Assembly (NCBI GenBank): GCA_012727635.1
Contig: JAAYGQ010000066.1
Coordinates: 1 to 57,982, forward strand
DNA: 57,982 bases
Direction of reading: 5' to 3'
Source: Tissierellia bacterium
GTDB taxonomy: Bacteria > Bacillota > Clostridia > Peptostreptococcales > Acidaminobacteraceae
In this document: in pieces, positions 8,493 through 17,914 of the stretch
How positions within the stretch are numbered: position 1 is the first letter of the stretch
Layout of the letters: each line of letters starts with the position of its first letter
Translations under genes and position numbers: made by a program
The notes under the pieces: model-generated
What the model was told of the DNA's origin: nothing
Seen by the model: the letters and a program-made list of their open reading frames with translations, nothing else
Database searches by the model: none

Positions 8493-10508
8493 CTAGGGGC
8501 TCTCTTCTCCACTTTCTTCGGTATATTCATTGTCATCTTCGATGAGCTCATCAGGATTTTCTACTTCCTCTTCGGACACATCGGGAGCTCCACTGGGAGA
8601 CGGCTTCTTAATCCGGTAGGGCTCAATCTTCCTATAATAGTCGCTCTCAAGGATCAAGCGAGAATAGTGGTATTTTTTCTCCACCATAATCCTTAACTCT
8701 TTGAGCTCCTCCTGGGTGTAGCCCTCACTTTTATCCCTCATATTGTCATAATAACCTTGGGGAGTCATAAAGCTTCCTGTCACAAATTCCACCATAGGAA
8801 AGCTGTAGCTGAAAAGGTCTCTTCCCATCATAAGACGAGAGTCGTACTCCAGTCCAAATAAATTTGAAAGGGTAGGAAGCAAATCTAAAGCCGTGGATAG
8901 ACGGCGCACCCTCACCCCTTCCAGAGAAGGTGTGTAAAAAATGATTCTACTTCGATAGATCTCGTTATCTACTAGTTCTTTACCGGCTAGCTCTTCCATG
9001 GTGCTTTTTTTAAGTCCATAGGGATAGTGGTCCCCCTGGAGGACGATTAGAGTTTTATCCATCAGACCCTTATCTTCTAGGGCCTGGACCAAAGTCTCCA
9101 TAGCCTGATCTAGTTCGATATTGCAGGCAATATAGGCCTTAGCCTCTTCCGAGAGAGGAAGATTTTCCACTTTGTCCTGATGCTTTTTGCTCATGGCATT
9201 ATTGACAAAATCATAGGGCATATGGCCACTTACCGTAAGATAATAGGTATGGAAAGGCTCTTTATCAATATAAAAAGGAAGGCTCTTTTCTATCATTTCC
9301 TGGTCGCTCTCGGGCCAAGTTTTTTCAAGCTCTAGTCCTGCCCCCAGGCCGTAGAAGTTATACCCAAGATTGCCATGGGTTTTATCTCTCTTGTAGTAGG
9401 AATGGTCATGGTTATGAAAGGCGTTGCTATGATAGCCCAGGCGGTTAAATTGATTTCCATAGGCCTGGGGAAGGAGATTGTCTCTGGATTCCGCCATGCT
9501 CCAAATGCCCGACACGGGAAGCAGCCCCGTTAAAGCCGCATATTCGGCATCGGTGGTACTTACACCCCAGATGGGGTTATAGAAGTTTTCAAATTGGACT
9601 CCCCCCTCCATCAAGCGGTGAAGGGTCGGTGTCAAATTTTCATCGACGGCCCAGTGGCTAAAGCTCTCGGCTGCAACGTATATAAGATTATATCCTGCAA
9701 GGCGTCCAGTAAAAGTGTTCTTGGCAGTCGGCTTTCGGCTAAGAAGGTAGGATGTGATTTCTGCAGTAATTGGATCGCTTTCCTGTTCTAAAAACTTGCC
9801 TAAATCATAGGCTACATTTTCACCACTTCGAGGAACAATCGTCTCCTCGGGAGGGTAGTAGGGGTTCTTTTGCCTCATGAGCTGCCGCTTTATCTCACCA
9901 TAGGCATTGCCTATAATGCCTAGGTTATGAACTCCCACCACTGGCTCATTGCTAGAAGCCAGTATGTTTACTGGCGAAAGGTCTGCACGGTTTGTCATAC
10001 CAAGTAAAGTCGCCAGCACCAGTACATTGAGCACAAAAAGAAGACCGTAGTCTATGGCACCGCCACGGGGTACCCAGATTAGACGACTGCCTATAAAAAG
10101 AAAAAGCAATAGGGGCAAAAACAAAAGAAGCCAACGAAGATCACGGAGCATGTAGATAATAATAATCTTATAAAAAGAAAAAGCCTTCGTTCCATTCATC
10201 ATAGAATAAAAAGTCAAATAGGTTTTAAAAATAGAAAAATAAACAAATTGCACCACAAAAAGCAAGGTAATCAAAACAAACCAGATCCTAATGAGGATTC
10301 GGCCTATGGGTCGCGGCACAAGGTGAAGAATTCCCATACTAACAAGTACAAAGGCTAGCGCAAACCAAACCATAAAGAAAAGGCCCAGTCCAAAAAACGC
10401 CTGTCCCGACTGCCATCTGAGAATGATTTCCATGAAGATTGTGCTTAAAAAGAGATAGAGGAGTAGTCCTCTCTCACTACGCACCACTTCAAAGTAACCA
10501 AAGTACAT
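8493..10508 (-). CDS. LTA synthase family sulfatase (polyglycerolphosphate transferase-like)
   Basis: 671 aa. Five N-terminal membrane helices (about residues 14-165) precede an extracellular sulfatase-fold domain. Catalytic elements line up with LtaS: a metal-binding Glu in VAAESFSHW (E281), the nucleophile Thr in GVSTTDAEYAALTG (T318), a histidine in LTVSGHMPYDF and the Asp-His pair in LQGDHYPYG. It should transfer glycerophosphate from phosphatidylglycerol to a lipid anchor or a related cell-surface acceptor. The C-terminal ~35 residues are an acidic low-complexity tail (VSEEEVENPDELIEDDNEYT), which is not part of the family core. The start ATG has AAAGGAGG 4 nt upstream. Exact acceptor (LTA or another polymer) is unknown. 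Confidence 0.88.
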   Translation of the reverse strand: MYFGYFEVVRSERGLLLYLFLSTIFMEIILRWQSGQAFFGLGLFFMVWFALAFVLVSMGILHLVPRPIGRILIRIWFVLITLLFVVQFVYFSIFKTYLTFYSMMNGTKAFSFYKIIIIYMLRDLRWLLLFLPLLLFLFIGSRLIWVPRGGAIDYGLLFVLNVLVLATLLGMTNRADLSPVNILASSNEPVVGVHNLGIIGNAYGEIKRQLMRQKNPYYPPEETIVPRSGENVAYDLGKFLEQESDPITAEITSYLLSRKPTAKNTFTGRLAGYNLIYVAAESFSHWAVDENLTPTLHRLMEGGVQFENFYNPIWGVSTTDAEYAALTGLLPVSGIWSMAESRDNLLPQAYGNQFNRLGYHSNAFHNHDHSYYKRDKTHGNLGYNFYGLGAGLELEKTWPESDQEMIEKSLPFYIDKEPFHTYYLTVSGHMPYDFVNNAMSKKHQDKVENLPLSEEAKAYIACNIELDQAMETLVQALEDKGLMDKTLIVLQGDHYPYGLKKSTMEELAGKELVDNEIYRSRIIFYTPSLEGVRVRRLSTALDLLPTLSNLFGLEYDSRLMMGRDLFSYSFPMVEFVTGSFMTPQGYYDNMRDKSEGYTQEELKELRIMVEKKYHYSRLILESDYYRKIEPYRIKKPSPSGAPDVSEEEVENPDELIEDDNEYTEESGEESP

Positions 10509-10580
10509 AGTTCCTCCTTTAGGACTTCAGGGGCTGCCCGATGAAGCTCTATTAATACTTCTTTGTCCTACAGTTATGCT

Positions 10581-10609
10581 ATTTTACAACAAAGTACTAT
10601 AAATGGCAA
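10581..10609 (-). promoter_or_regulatory. Promoter of the LTA-synthase-like gene
   Basis: On the minus strand TTGCCA (10609-10604), 17 nt spacer, TAAAAT (10586-10581): a good sigma-A type promoter about 70 nt before the start codon of the sulfatase gene. Confidence 0.65.
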
Positions 10610-10680
10610 GTTTTAGTCATTTACCCCTTCTTTCGCCTTGTTTATTTTCCATAATCCCTCTTTTAACCCCACTTGCCTTC

Positions 10681-10708
10681 TTGAAGAGCCCCTAAGGACT
10701 GGTATAAT
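10681..10708 (+). promoter_or_regulatory. Promoter of the leucine dehydrogenase gene
   Basis: TTGAAG (10681-10686), 16 nt spacer, perfect TATAAT (10703-10708), about 50 nt upstream of the ATG at 10760. Confidence 0.7.
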
Positions 10709-10759
10709 AGAAGTGGACCTATTATTCCAAGGTCATCCTAATTTAAGAAAGGAGTTTTC

Positions 10760-11821
10760 ATGATAATTTTTGATCTGATGCAGGAGCATGACTACGAACA
10801 GCTGGTATTCTGCCAGGACAAAGCCACGGGCCTTAAGGCCATTATTTGCATCCATGATACCACCCTGGGCCCGGCCCTGGGGGGCACTAGAATCTGGGAC
10901 TATGAAACAGAAGATGAAGCCATCATCGATGTACTTCGACTTGCACGGGGCATGACACTGAAAAATTCCGCCGCTGGCTTAAATCTAGGCGGGGGCAAAA
11001 CCGTAATCCTAGGAGACCCCAAGAAAATTAAAAGCGAAGCTTTCTTTAGAACCTTTGGTAAATACGTCGAAGGCCTAAGTGGACGCTACATAACAGCCGA
11101 AGATATGAACAGTACTACCCAGGACATGGCCTGGATCAACGATGAAACCGATTATGTTGTCGGACTTGAAGGCAAAAGCGGCAATCCGTCGCCGGTAACT
11201 GCCCTGGGAGTTTTTAGGGGCATTGAAGCGGCCTGCAACGAAGTCTATGGCAGTGATGATCTCACGGGAAAAGTGGTCGCCATTCAGGGCGCCGGCGCCG
11301 TGGGCTACACACTATGTAAGCATCTGCATGAATGTGGGGCAAAAATCATCGTAACCGATATCCGCAAAGAAAGCATTCAGCGCATTGTCGATGACTTCGG
11401 CGCCACTGCCGTAGAACCCGATGAAATTTATGCAGTGCAGTGCGATATCTTTGCTCCCTGTGCCATGGGCGCCGTTATCAACGATTTCACCATTGATAAA
11501 CTCCAATGCAAAATTGTCGGCGGCAGTGCCAACAATCAACTGGCCGAAGACAAACACGGCAAGATGTTAGAAGATAGAGGAATCCTCTATGTTCCCGATT
11601 TTGTCATCAATGGCGGAGGGGTAATCAATGTCTTTGAAGAGCTCAAGGGGTATAATGAAAAGCGGGCTCTTTCCCGTGCCAGTGCCATCTATGACACCTG
11701 TAAGAAAATCTTTTCTATCGCTAAAGAAGAAGGAATTCCCACCCATGAGGCCGCCGAACGTATGGCCAATGAGCGCATCGAAGCAATGTCCAGAGTAAAT
11801 TCTCTTTATTTAGACCGCTAA
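10760..11821 (+). CDS. Leucine (branched-chain amino acid) dehydrogenase
   Basis: 353 aa, a member of the Glu/Leu/Phe/Val dehydrogenase family with the short leucine-dehydrogenase length. The catalytic region reads [23 protein letters not shown] (substrate Lys and catalytic Lys about residues 70-83). The Rossmann segment is [18 protein letters not shown], followed by GGSANNQL. It oxidatively deaminates branched-chain amino acids to 2-oxo acids with NAD+, reversible, in the cytoplasm. ATG start with AAAGGAG upstream and its own promoter and terminator, so it is monocistronic. Preference for Leu over Val or Phe cannot be decided here. Confidence 0.9.
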   Translation: MIIFDLMQEHDYEQLVFCQDKATGLKAIICIHDTTLGPALGGTRIWDYETEDEAIIDVLRLARGMTLKNSAAGLNLGGGKTVILGDPKKIKSEAFFRTFGKYVEGLSGRYITAEDMNSTTQDMAWINDETDYVVGLEGKSGNPSPVTALGVFRGIEAACNEVYGSDDLTGKVVAIQGAGAVGYTLCKHLHECGAKIIVTDIRKESIQRIVDDFGATAVEPDEIYAVQCDIFAPCAMGAVINDFTIDKLQCKIVGGSANNQLAEDKHGKMLEDRGILYVPDFVINGGGVINVFEELKGYNEKRALSRASAIYDTCKKIFSIAKEEGIPTHEAAERMANERIEAMSRVNSLYLDR

Positions 11822-11824
11822 ACC

Positions 11825-11850
11825 AAGGGTCCCTGGGGGGACCTTTTTTA
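11825..11850 (+). terminator. Terminator after leucine dehydrogenase
   Basis: Just after the stop codon, AAGGGTCCC pairs with GGGACCTT (one bulged G), followed by a run of T. Confidence 0.75.
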
Positions 11851-11876
11851 TTTTCTCATTGCCTCTACTTTAAATA

Positions 11877-11907
11877 AAAAAAGACTGTCTTAAAAAAGGC
11901 AGCCTTT
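11877..11907 (-). terminator. Terminator after PPi-phosphofructokinase
   Basis: On the minus strand AAGGCTGCCTT and AAGACAGTCTT form an 11-bp stem with G-T pairs, followed by seven T. It is 10 nt past the stop codon of the gene at 11917. Confidence 0.7.
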
Positions 11908-11916
11908 AACTAAATC

Positions 11917-13149
11917 TTATTCTCGTTCTTCGCCATGCTTGACAAGAAAAGTCTTTGGGATGGGAGGACTACGAAGTACTGCAATCTCAGGGATATTTCC
12001 ACCGACTAGGGGCTTGGCATAATGAATAAAGGCTTCACTGACATAATTGCCCTCTTCATTCATAAATTCTCTGGGCATGGTCTTACTATGACGAGCTACT
12101 TTTTCTATGGGGACCAATTCGTAGTGAACTCGGTAGGGGGGAATACGGCGCATGGCCACGGAGCCTGAGAGTCCCTTAAAAGCGAGCTTTGCTCCTACTT
12201 CACCAACTTCTCTTGCTTCTTTGGCATCCACATCGCTACGCACACCTAAGAAAGAGCGCTGTAAATAACCAAAGGTATCGGCCCTGACTCTGGAAATGTT
12301 CAATCTTTTTTTAACGGCCTCAGCCAGCATATCCCCTAGCAAACCATTGCCCGAGAGCTGTACATTGCCATGGGAGTCTGTTTCGTTTTCCATAAGATTT
12401 ACGATAACAGGGTTGCCCTTACCATCTTCGATGCCTTCACTAACGGCAATGGTACAGCGTCCAATTGTATTGTAAACCCTTTCCACATCATCTAAAAACT
12501 TTTCCAGATCAAAGGGAATTTCCGGCACATAGACTAGATGGGGGCCCTCGTCTTCGGATTGTTGGGCCAGAGCTGCTGCTGCTGTTAGGTAACCGGCATG
12601 GCGACCCATAATAATACCTATATAAATACCACCCATGGCCATATTGTCTTTTTCAACCCCTCGAAAGGCCTGGAGAACGTAGCGTGCTGCACTTCCAAAG
12701 CCGGGGCTATGGTCATTTTCCATTAGATCGTTGTCTATGGTTTTTGGAATATGTACCGCCACCAGATCATAATCTTCGTTTAGGGCATACTCTTTGATGA
12801 TTCGCACGGTATCGGCGGAGTCATTTCCCCCAATATACAAAAAATACCGAATATCATGATGGCGCATTACTTCAAACATGCGCATTAAATAAGCTTCATC
12901 GGGTTTGACACGGGTGCTCAAAAGAATGGATCCCGGTGTGACTGCAATGCGTTCCAAATTTCCTTCGGTTTCATAGGCAAGATCCACAAAGTTTTCCTCT
13001 GCAATGCCCTGAATACCGTGGAGTGCTCCATAGATATGGGTTACATTGGGATTACGCCTTGCTTCTTTTATAATGCCCACCAGAGATTCATTGATCACCG
13101 CCGTCGGTCCACCTCCCTGGGCAATCAGCATCTTTCCAATTAATGGCAT
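11917..13149 (-). CDS. pfp: 6-phosphofructokinase, pyrophosphate-dependent type
   Basis: About 410 aa. It has QGGGPTAVINESL near the N-terminus, then IGGNDSADT (D110) and HIPKTIDND (K136). ATP-using enzymes have glycine at both of these positions (GGDGS and PGTIDND). Asp plus Lys there is the established signature of PPi-dependent phosphofructokinase. It would phosphorylate fructose 6-phosphate reversibly with PPi, which spares ATP in anaerobic glycolysis. A TTG at 13167 extends the frame, but the ATG at 13149 (MPLIGKM) follows AAAGGAGAAGG and matches the family N-terminus. Monocistronic. Phosphoryl donor is inferred from motif only. Confidence 0.87.
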   Translation of the reverse strand: MPLIGKMLIAQGGGPTAVINESLVGIIKEARRNPNVTHIYGALHGIQGIAEENFVDLAYETEGNLERIAVTPGSILLSTRVKPDEAYLMRMFEVMRHHDIRYFLYIGGNDSADTVRIIKEYALNEDYDLVAVHIPKTIDNDLMENDHSPGFGSAARYVLQAFRGVEKDNMAMGGIYIGIIMGRHAGYLTAAAALAQQSEDEGPHLVYVPEIPFDLEKFLDDVERVYNTIGRCTIAVSEGIEDGKGNPVIVNLMENETDSHGNVQLSGNGLLGDMLAEAVKKRLNISRVRADTFGYLQRSFLGVRSDVDAKEAREVGEVGAKLAFKGLSGSVAMRRIPPYRVHYELVPIEKVARHSKTMPREFMNEEGNYVSEAFIHYAKPLVGGNIPEIAVLRSPPIPKTFLVKHGEERE

Positions 13150-13271
13150 AGTCCTTCTCCTTTCCAACTTTCTTTTACCTTCAGTTTAGCATAAGAATAC
13201 AAAAGAAGTAATCCATGCTAAGCTTTCTTTTTTATCCAATAAAAGGTAGAATAGACTTCAGGAGGGCCGTT

Positions 13272-13769
13272 ATGAAGGTATACACACTTTGGACACAAAT
13301 GAGTCAAGAACTAAATCAGACCCAATCAGCCGCTTTCTGGCAGGAATACTTTGCCACGGAAACAAAAATCTATGAACAACTTCTCAAAAAAAAGGATCCC
13401 CAGATCCACGGGACCTTAGAGGACCTCGCCAAGGAATATGGCGTCGAAAATCCAGTATTTGCTGGTTTTCTTGATGGCATCAATGAATCCATTGAACCAA
13501 CTATTGAACTAGAAGAACTGGAAGAAACCAGCCTCATTGATGTTAAGGTAGTTTACGAGAAACTCTTCTACAACATGATGGAAGCCAAAGCCGATTGGCT
13601 CTACAATCTGCCCATCTGGGAAGAGATTCTTGAGAGCGATAAACGCGGTGAGCTGCGCAGAGCCTATCTAGCTGCCCACACTCGCAGTGTTACGAAAATC
13701 GGTAGGAATGATCCCTGCCCCTGCGGCAGCGGTAAGAAATACAAATACTGCTGCATGAATCAAAAGTAG
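13272..13769 (+). CDS. SEC-C motif protein of unknown function
   Basis: About 165 aa. The body is helical, acidic and has no recognised enzymatic motif. The C-terminus is a clear SEC-C zinc motif, [17 protein letters not shown], as at the end of SecA, where it binds zinc and contacts SecB/ribosomes. Stand-alone proteins with this tail are common but poorly characterised. The start ATG at 13272 has AGGAGGG 6 nt upstream; the longer frame from 13215 has no ribosome site. The stop codon lies inside the stem of the following terminator. Confidence 0.8.
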   Translation: MKVYTLWTQMSQELNQTQSAAFWQEYFATETKIYEQLLKKKDPQIHGTLEDLAKEYGVENPVFAGFLDGINESIEPTIELEELEETSLIDVKVVYEKLFYNMMEAKADWLYNLPIWEEILESDKRGELRRAYLAAHTRSVTKIGRNDPCPCGSGKKYKYCCMNQK

Positions 13770-13798
13770 AAGCCCTCATTAACTTCTACTTTTTTTTA
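13763..13798 (+). terminator. Terminator overlapping the SEC-C gene stop codon
   Basis: AAAAGTAGAAG and CTTCTACTTTT form a perfect 11-bp stem around a 10-nt loop, followed by a run of eight T. The left arm contains the TAG stop. The AGGAGG of the next gene begins directly after the T run, so the M20 gene depends on read-through or on a promoter within or upstream of this hairpin. Confidence 0.85.
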
Positions 13799-13809
13799 GG
13801 AGGCTCCCA

Positions 13810-15003
13810 ATGAAACTTACAAGCAAAGAACAAAATGAAGCTCTAGCCCTACTAAGAGAATTAATAAAAATCCCCAGCGGCTACTTTGATGAAGAAAACA
13901 TTATGAACTTCACTAAGATGGTGGCTCAAAATTATAATCTTCCCGCAAAACTCCACAGATATAGCTTTAAACCTCTAGAATTTGAAGGCCTTAATCTCTA
14001 CGGCCTAATCGAAGGGGAAGGGGGCCCTCTTATCTATCTTGGAGGCCATCTGGATACGGTACATCTGGCTTCGGGTTGGACAAAACCACCCCTAGGGGCC
14101 ACTTTGGAAGAAGGTCGACTCTATGGCACCGGAGCCCTTGATATGAAGGCGGGCTGCGCTGCAATTCTCTACACACTAAAGTTATTTCTCCGGGATTATC
14201 CCAAATTTAATGGAAAAATCCTCTACCACTTTGCTTCAGTGGAAGAAGGACCCTACGGCCTGGGCACAACCTTTTTTATAAAGGATATTCTAAAGCAAGT
14301 GCCGGATTTTGCCCTTATCGCCGAACCTTCTTCAGCCCTAGCTGAGCTCGATAACGCCAGCATTAGCCTAGGAGCCAAGGGGGGCTACAATTATAAAGTT
14401 TATCTAAAGGGCCTAAGCACCCATGCCGCTACACCGGAAATGGGCATTAGTGCCGCCGAAGATGCGGCTAAACTGGTTTTAGAACTCAACCATGTAGAAA
14501 CCCTGGAAGATCCACTCCTTGGAAAAGGAGCCAGTTGCGTTATCGCCCTTCACAGCGCCAGCGGCGCCTGTAGTGTTCCCGATGAAGCCGAAATAGAAGT
14601 ATTTCGCCACTGCGTACCAGGAGAAAGTATGGCAACCATTGAAGCAGAAATCCACGATGCCATCGCCAGAGCAGAGCTTAAATGTAGCTATACTATTGCA
14701 TTCAGAGAGCCTCCCGCCCAGGGCTTCGATGGTGGCTTTCCACCTTATACTACCGACAAAAACAATCCCTATGTTCAAAGACTCGAGACCATTCTAAAAG
14801 AGGAAATCGGAAAAGAGCCTGCCTATACCTCTTCTAAAGCCATAGGCGACTTTAATCTTATTGGTGGAGTCCTGGGTGTTCCCACGGTGCTCTATGGACC
14901 CCGGGGAGAGAATATCCACAGTGCCGATGAATATGTAACGATCTCTACCTATTACGAGACCATCCATGTACTCTATGAATTTCTAAAAAAGAGCTTGACC
15001 TAA
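13810..15003 (+). CDS. M20 family metallohydrolase (ArgE/DapE-like)
   Basis: 397 aa. Two-zinc site residues are visible: H80 and D82 in GGHLDTVH, D111 in GALDMKAG, E145-E146 in ASVEEGPYG, and a late His in NIHSADEY. The dimerisation (lid) domain spans about residues 185-300. The family removes acyl groups from amino acids (acetylornithine, succinyl-diaminopimelate) or cleaves dipeptides. The variant here resembles the YgeY-like branch, but the substrate is not deducible. The neighbouring arginase is convergent, so a link to arginine/ornithine use is only a suggestion. ATG start behind AGGAGGCTCCCA. Confidence 0.85.
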   Translation: MKLTSKEQNEALALLRELIKIPSGYFDEENIMNFTKMVAQNYNLPAKLHRYSFKPLEFEGLNLYGLIEGEGGPLIYLGGHLDTVHLASGWTKPPLGATLEEGRLYGTGALDMKAGCAAILYTLKLFLRDYPKFNGKILYHFASVEEGPYGLGTTFFIKDILKQVPDFALIAEPSSALAELDNASISLGAKGGYNYKVYLKGLSTHAATPEMGISAAEDAAKLVLELNHVETLEDPLLGKGASCVIALHSASGACSVPDEAEIEVFRHCVPGESMATIEAEIHDAIARAELKCSYTIAFREPPAQGFDGGFPPYTTDKNNPYVQRLETILKEEIGKEPAYTSSKAIGDFNLIGGVLGVPTVLYGPRGENIHSADEYVTISTYYETIHVLYEFLKKSLT

Positions 15004-15010
15004 AAAGCAC

Positions 15011-15043
15011 AAAAAAAGCAGCGATAAAGTTTCGCTGCTTTTT
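15011..15043. terminator. Bidirectional terminator between M20 hydrolase and arginase
   Basis: AAAAAGCAGCGA (15013-15024) pairs perfectly with TCGCTGCTTTTT (15032-15043) around a 7-nt loop. The A and T runs serve both converging genes. Confidence 0.85.
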
Positions 15044-15055
15044 AACTCTTACTCT

Positions 15056-15964
15056 TTAAATAAGCCATTCTCCCAAAAGAGAACCCGCCAGTGCAACGGC
15101 GGCTTCGGCTGTTTTGTTCTTATCATCCAAGATCGGATTTACTTCGACAAATTCAACGCTTACTAAATTGACATTCTTAGTAACTAGTTCTAGGGAAAGA
15201 TGAGCTTCTCTGTATTCCATCCCGCCCGGGACAATCGTACCCGTACCCGGTGCAAAGGCGGGGTCTAAAACATCAACGTCGAAGGAAACGTGAACTCCAT
15301 CGGTGCCCTGGGAAGCAATGGCCATGGCTTTATCCATCACCCATTGTATTCCATTAAGGTCAATTTCATGCATGGTAAAAACAGGTATACCCAGTTCTTT
15401 AAGAGCCCTTCGTTCTCCACTGTCAAGGTCCCGGCAACCTACATAGGCAATATTTTCTTTGCTTAGTTTAAATTCGCTGCCACCGATGGCAGAAAGACGA
15501 TCCAGGCCCCTGCCTAAAAGCGAAGCTACAGGCATTCCGTGGATGTTTCCTGAAGGAGAGGTCTCACCGGTATTAATATCCCCATGGGCATCAAACCAAA
15601 TCACTCCCAACCTAGGGACATTTTTTAATACACCTTTAATGGTTCCAATAGCTAAAGAGTGGTCCCCACCAATAACCAGGGGAAAGCGTCCGGCCTTCAT
15701 TACCTCATCCACCTTAGCTGCCAGTTTTTCGTTGGCCTCTACCACCGAAGCAAGATTCTTATGATTGCTACTGTCCTTGCCGGTTTCTACGGCATGAAAG
15801 GAAATGTTTCCTTCATCTTGAACGTCATAACCAATTTTTTCAAGTCTTTTTTTAATACCTGCATAACGAATGGCATCGGGCCCTAAACTAGCACCACGCT
15901 TAGATGCTCCAAGATCCAGTGGAACGCCTATGATGGATAGTTTTGAATTAATTCCGGGGTTCAT
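15056..15964 (-). CDS. rocF: Arginase
   Basis: About 302 aa of the ureohydrolase fold. The binuclear manganese site is shown by IGGDHSLAIG, WFDAHGDINT and SFDVDVLDPAFAPGTGT. The arginase-type opening IIGVPLDLGASKRGASLGPDAIR is present, which favours arginase over agmatinase. It hydrolyses L-arginine to ornithine and urea in the cytoplasm. The longer frame begins at 15997, but ATG 15964 (MNPGINSK) has GGAGG 5 nt upstream. Convergent to the M20 hydrolase. Confidence 0.92.
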   Translation of the reverse strand: MNPGINSKLSIIGVPLDLGASKRGASLGPDAIRYAGIKKRLEKIGYDVQDEGNISFHAVETGKDSSNHKNLASVVEANEKLAAKVDEVMKAGRFPLVIGGDHSLAIGTIKGVLKNVPRLGVIWFDAHGDINTGETSPSGNIHGMPVASLLGRGLDRLSAIGGSEFKLSKENIAYVGCRDLDSGERRALKELGIPVFTMHEIDLNGIQWVMDKAMAIASQGTDGVHVSFDVDVLDPAFAPGTGTIVPGGMEYREAHLSLELVTKNVNLVSVEFVEVNPILDDKNKTAEAAVALAGSLLGEWLI

Positions 15965-16199
15965 ATTTTCCTCCATTTCAAATTCTTTGCAATTCAATTA
16001 TAACAAACTCACCACTTCTTTCAAGGATTGCTTATAGGTTCTGCCCTTTTAATAGCTCAAAAAGTGGCGTGGTTGATTTTCTTAAAAACTCCTGCCCTTA
16101 AAACATTTTCTAGAGTACCTCTTAAATCAATCATAGCTAAATAATGAGCTAAAAGTTTATCTTGTTGATTTCTTCCTTTGTTAAATAAAGCTTACTAAA

Positions 16200-16892
16200 T
16201 TATAAGAAGCCTGCCATGGCGGCTAAAAATAGTGCCGGCAGCATATTTGCCACGGATAGCTTGCTATCCAAAAGAAGATTTAATCCGATGGCAAAAATCA
16301 TTACGTTTCCCACTATGGATGTATTATGCAGCACTGAATCGGTTAAAAAGGGAGCCAAAAACCCTGCCAAGAGAGTAAAGCTTCCCTGCCAAAGGCCCAG
16401 GGGGAGGGCCGAAAAAAGAACCCCTCTTCCATAGTAATTGGCTAATATAAAGGCGGTAAAACTATCCAGTACGGTTTTTGCTAGGAGAATGGAGATATTG
16501 CCAAAAAGAGCGTCTTCAAAGGCACCAATAATGCCCATGGCGCCAATGCACATTGTCATGGAAGCTATAAGAAAACCTTGAACAAAGCCTTCTTCACCGC
16601 CTCCATAGCGAGCCTCGAGTCTTTCTCCAAAGCCTTCAATGGCCTCCTCAATGCCCATATAGGCCCCCAGCAGAGTCCCTAGAACCATGGTTATAAGCAT
16701 CATCAGCACGTCGCCCTCAGAAGAACCAAGACGGCTTAACACTCCCGACAGGCCCAGTATAACGACGCTAAGGCCCTGGACTCGAATCAGTTGACTACGC
16801 AAACTTTGTGAGATGCCACGGCGCATAAAAATCCCTGCTCCTCCACCCAGCAGTACTCCAAGAACATTGATCAGTGTTCCAATACCGCCCAC
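16200..16892 (-). CDS. DUF554 membrane protein
   Basis: 230 aa, glycine-rich, six to seven membrane helices. It begins GTLINVLGVLLGGGAGIFMRRGI and contains QGLSVVILGLSGVL and GAMGIIGAFEDALFGN, as in the DUF554 (YdfK/YqgA-like) family. Function is unknown to me; transport has been assumed for the family. Start is GTG at 16892 with GGAGGTGGATT upstream. The 235 nt between this gene and arginase show no gene. Confidence 0.8.
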   Translation of the reverse strand: MGGIGTLINVLGVLLGGGAGIFMRRGISQSLRSQLIRVQGLSVVILGLSGVLSRLGSSEGDVLMMLITMVLGTLLGAYMGIEEAIEGFGERLEARYGGGEEGFVQGFLIASMTMCIGAMGIIGAFEDALFGNISILLAKTVLDSFTAFILANYYGRGVLFSALPLGLWQGSFTLLAGFLAPFLTDSVLHNTSIVGNVMIFAIGLNLLLDSKLSVANMLPALFLAAMAGFL

Positions 16893-16914
16893 AATCCACC
16901 TCCTATGTAAATTT

Positions 16915-16946
16915 AAAAGTAAGAAGGGTAAACCCTTCTTACTTTT
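16915..16946 (-). terminator. Terminator after yhaM
   Basis: A perfect 14-bp inverted repeat (16915-16928 with 16933-16946, loop 4 nt) overlaps the stop codon of the nuclease gene. The stem ends in T-rich sequence on the minus strand. Confidence 0.75.
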
Positions 16947-17892
16947 ATTCTTCTTCCAACGGTTTATAAACGGTGCGCCTACCTAGGCTAAAGACAGGGC
17001 TACTAAAGTGCCCCCCTTCTAGATCCAAGGTTGCTTTTTGCATATCATAGATGCGAGCATCGATGATATCAAGATAGTGGAGCAGTTCTGCTTCGGGGAA
17101 CATAGGTTTTTTTGGTGAACCGTATTCGGGTTCATAATGGTGGGACAAAACCATATGCTGTAAAAGAAGTTTGGTTTCCTCATCGCAGCCCACATCTTCA
17201 GCAATTTCCTGAATCCGATTGATGCCGGTGATAATGTGGCCTAGCAGTATGCCTTCTTTTGTATAGGTAGAGACAATCCCCATCTCATTGGCGCTCATCT
17301 CGGTTATCTTTTCAAGATCATGGTAGAGAACTCCCGTAAAAAGTAGATCTCCATCCAAATTATAGAGCTTAGCCAGCATTTCTCCGGCTTTATACATTCT
17401 CAAAACATGATAAAGCAGTCCTCCACGAATGGCGTGGTGATTGCTTTTTGCAGCAGGATAGTAGAGCATCTTTTCTTTATGAAGCTCCAAGGCCGCTATG
17501 GCCATTTTTCTCAGAGATTCCTTTTCTACTTTTTGGGCCCTATCGTAGAGCTCCTGCCACATGGTTTCTCCCTCATAGGGAGCCGAGCTTATCAGCTGCT
17601 TATAATCCACTTCGTCGTCATCGCCGATGGGTCTGTGCTTAATGATTTTCAGCTGCATTTGATCCATCCACAGAGTGACATCACCCCGTATCTTAGAAAC
17701 ATCTCCGGTTTCATAGAGCTTTTCCTGGCCATCTTGGATGTTCCAGATCTTGGCATTTATATGACCCGAGGCATCTTCTAAAACGAGATCAAAATATTTG
17801 TTATTATTGGCACTGGTGCGCAGATTGAGTTCTCTAATCAAATAGAAGCCTTCAATGCGTTCGCCAACTTCAAAGTCTCGAATCAGTTTCAT
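16945..17892 (-). CDS. yhaM: 3'-5' exoribonuclease YhaM family
   Basis: About 315 aa. Residues ~10-95 form an OB-fold (LRTSANNNKYFDLVLEDASGHINAKIW). Residues ~150-290 form an HD domain with GLLYHVLRM, GVLYHDLEKI and LLQHMVLSHH, the metal-binding His/Asp set. This OB-HD order is that of YhaM, a 3'-5' exonuclease that trims RNA and single-stranded DNA. The longer frame (from 17961) overlaps the parvulin gene. ATG 17892 behind GAAGGAGAGAGT is the start. It follows the parvulin gene by 22 nt, an arrangement (yhaM next to prsA) also known in Bacilli. Confidence 0.9.
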   Translation of the reverse strand: MKLIRDFEVGERIEGFYLIRELNLRTSANNNKYFDLVLEDASGHINAKIWNIQDGQEKLYETGDVSKIRGDVTLWMDQMQLKIIKHRPIGDDDEVDYKQLISSAPYEGETMWQELYDRAQKVEKESLRKMAIAALELHKEKMLYYPAAKSNHHAIRGGLLYHVLRMYKAGEMLAKLYNLDGDLLFTGVLYHDLEKITEMSANEMGIVSTYTKEGILLGHIITGINRIQEIAEDVGCDEETKLLLQHMVLSHHYEPEYGSPKKPMFPEAELLHYLDIIDARIYDMQKATLDLEGGHFSSPVFSLGRRTVYKPLEEE

Positions 17893-17914
17893 ACTCTCTC
17901 CTTCAGTGTCAAAG

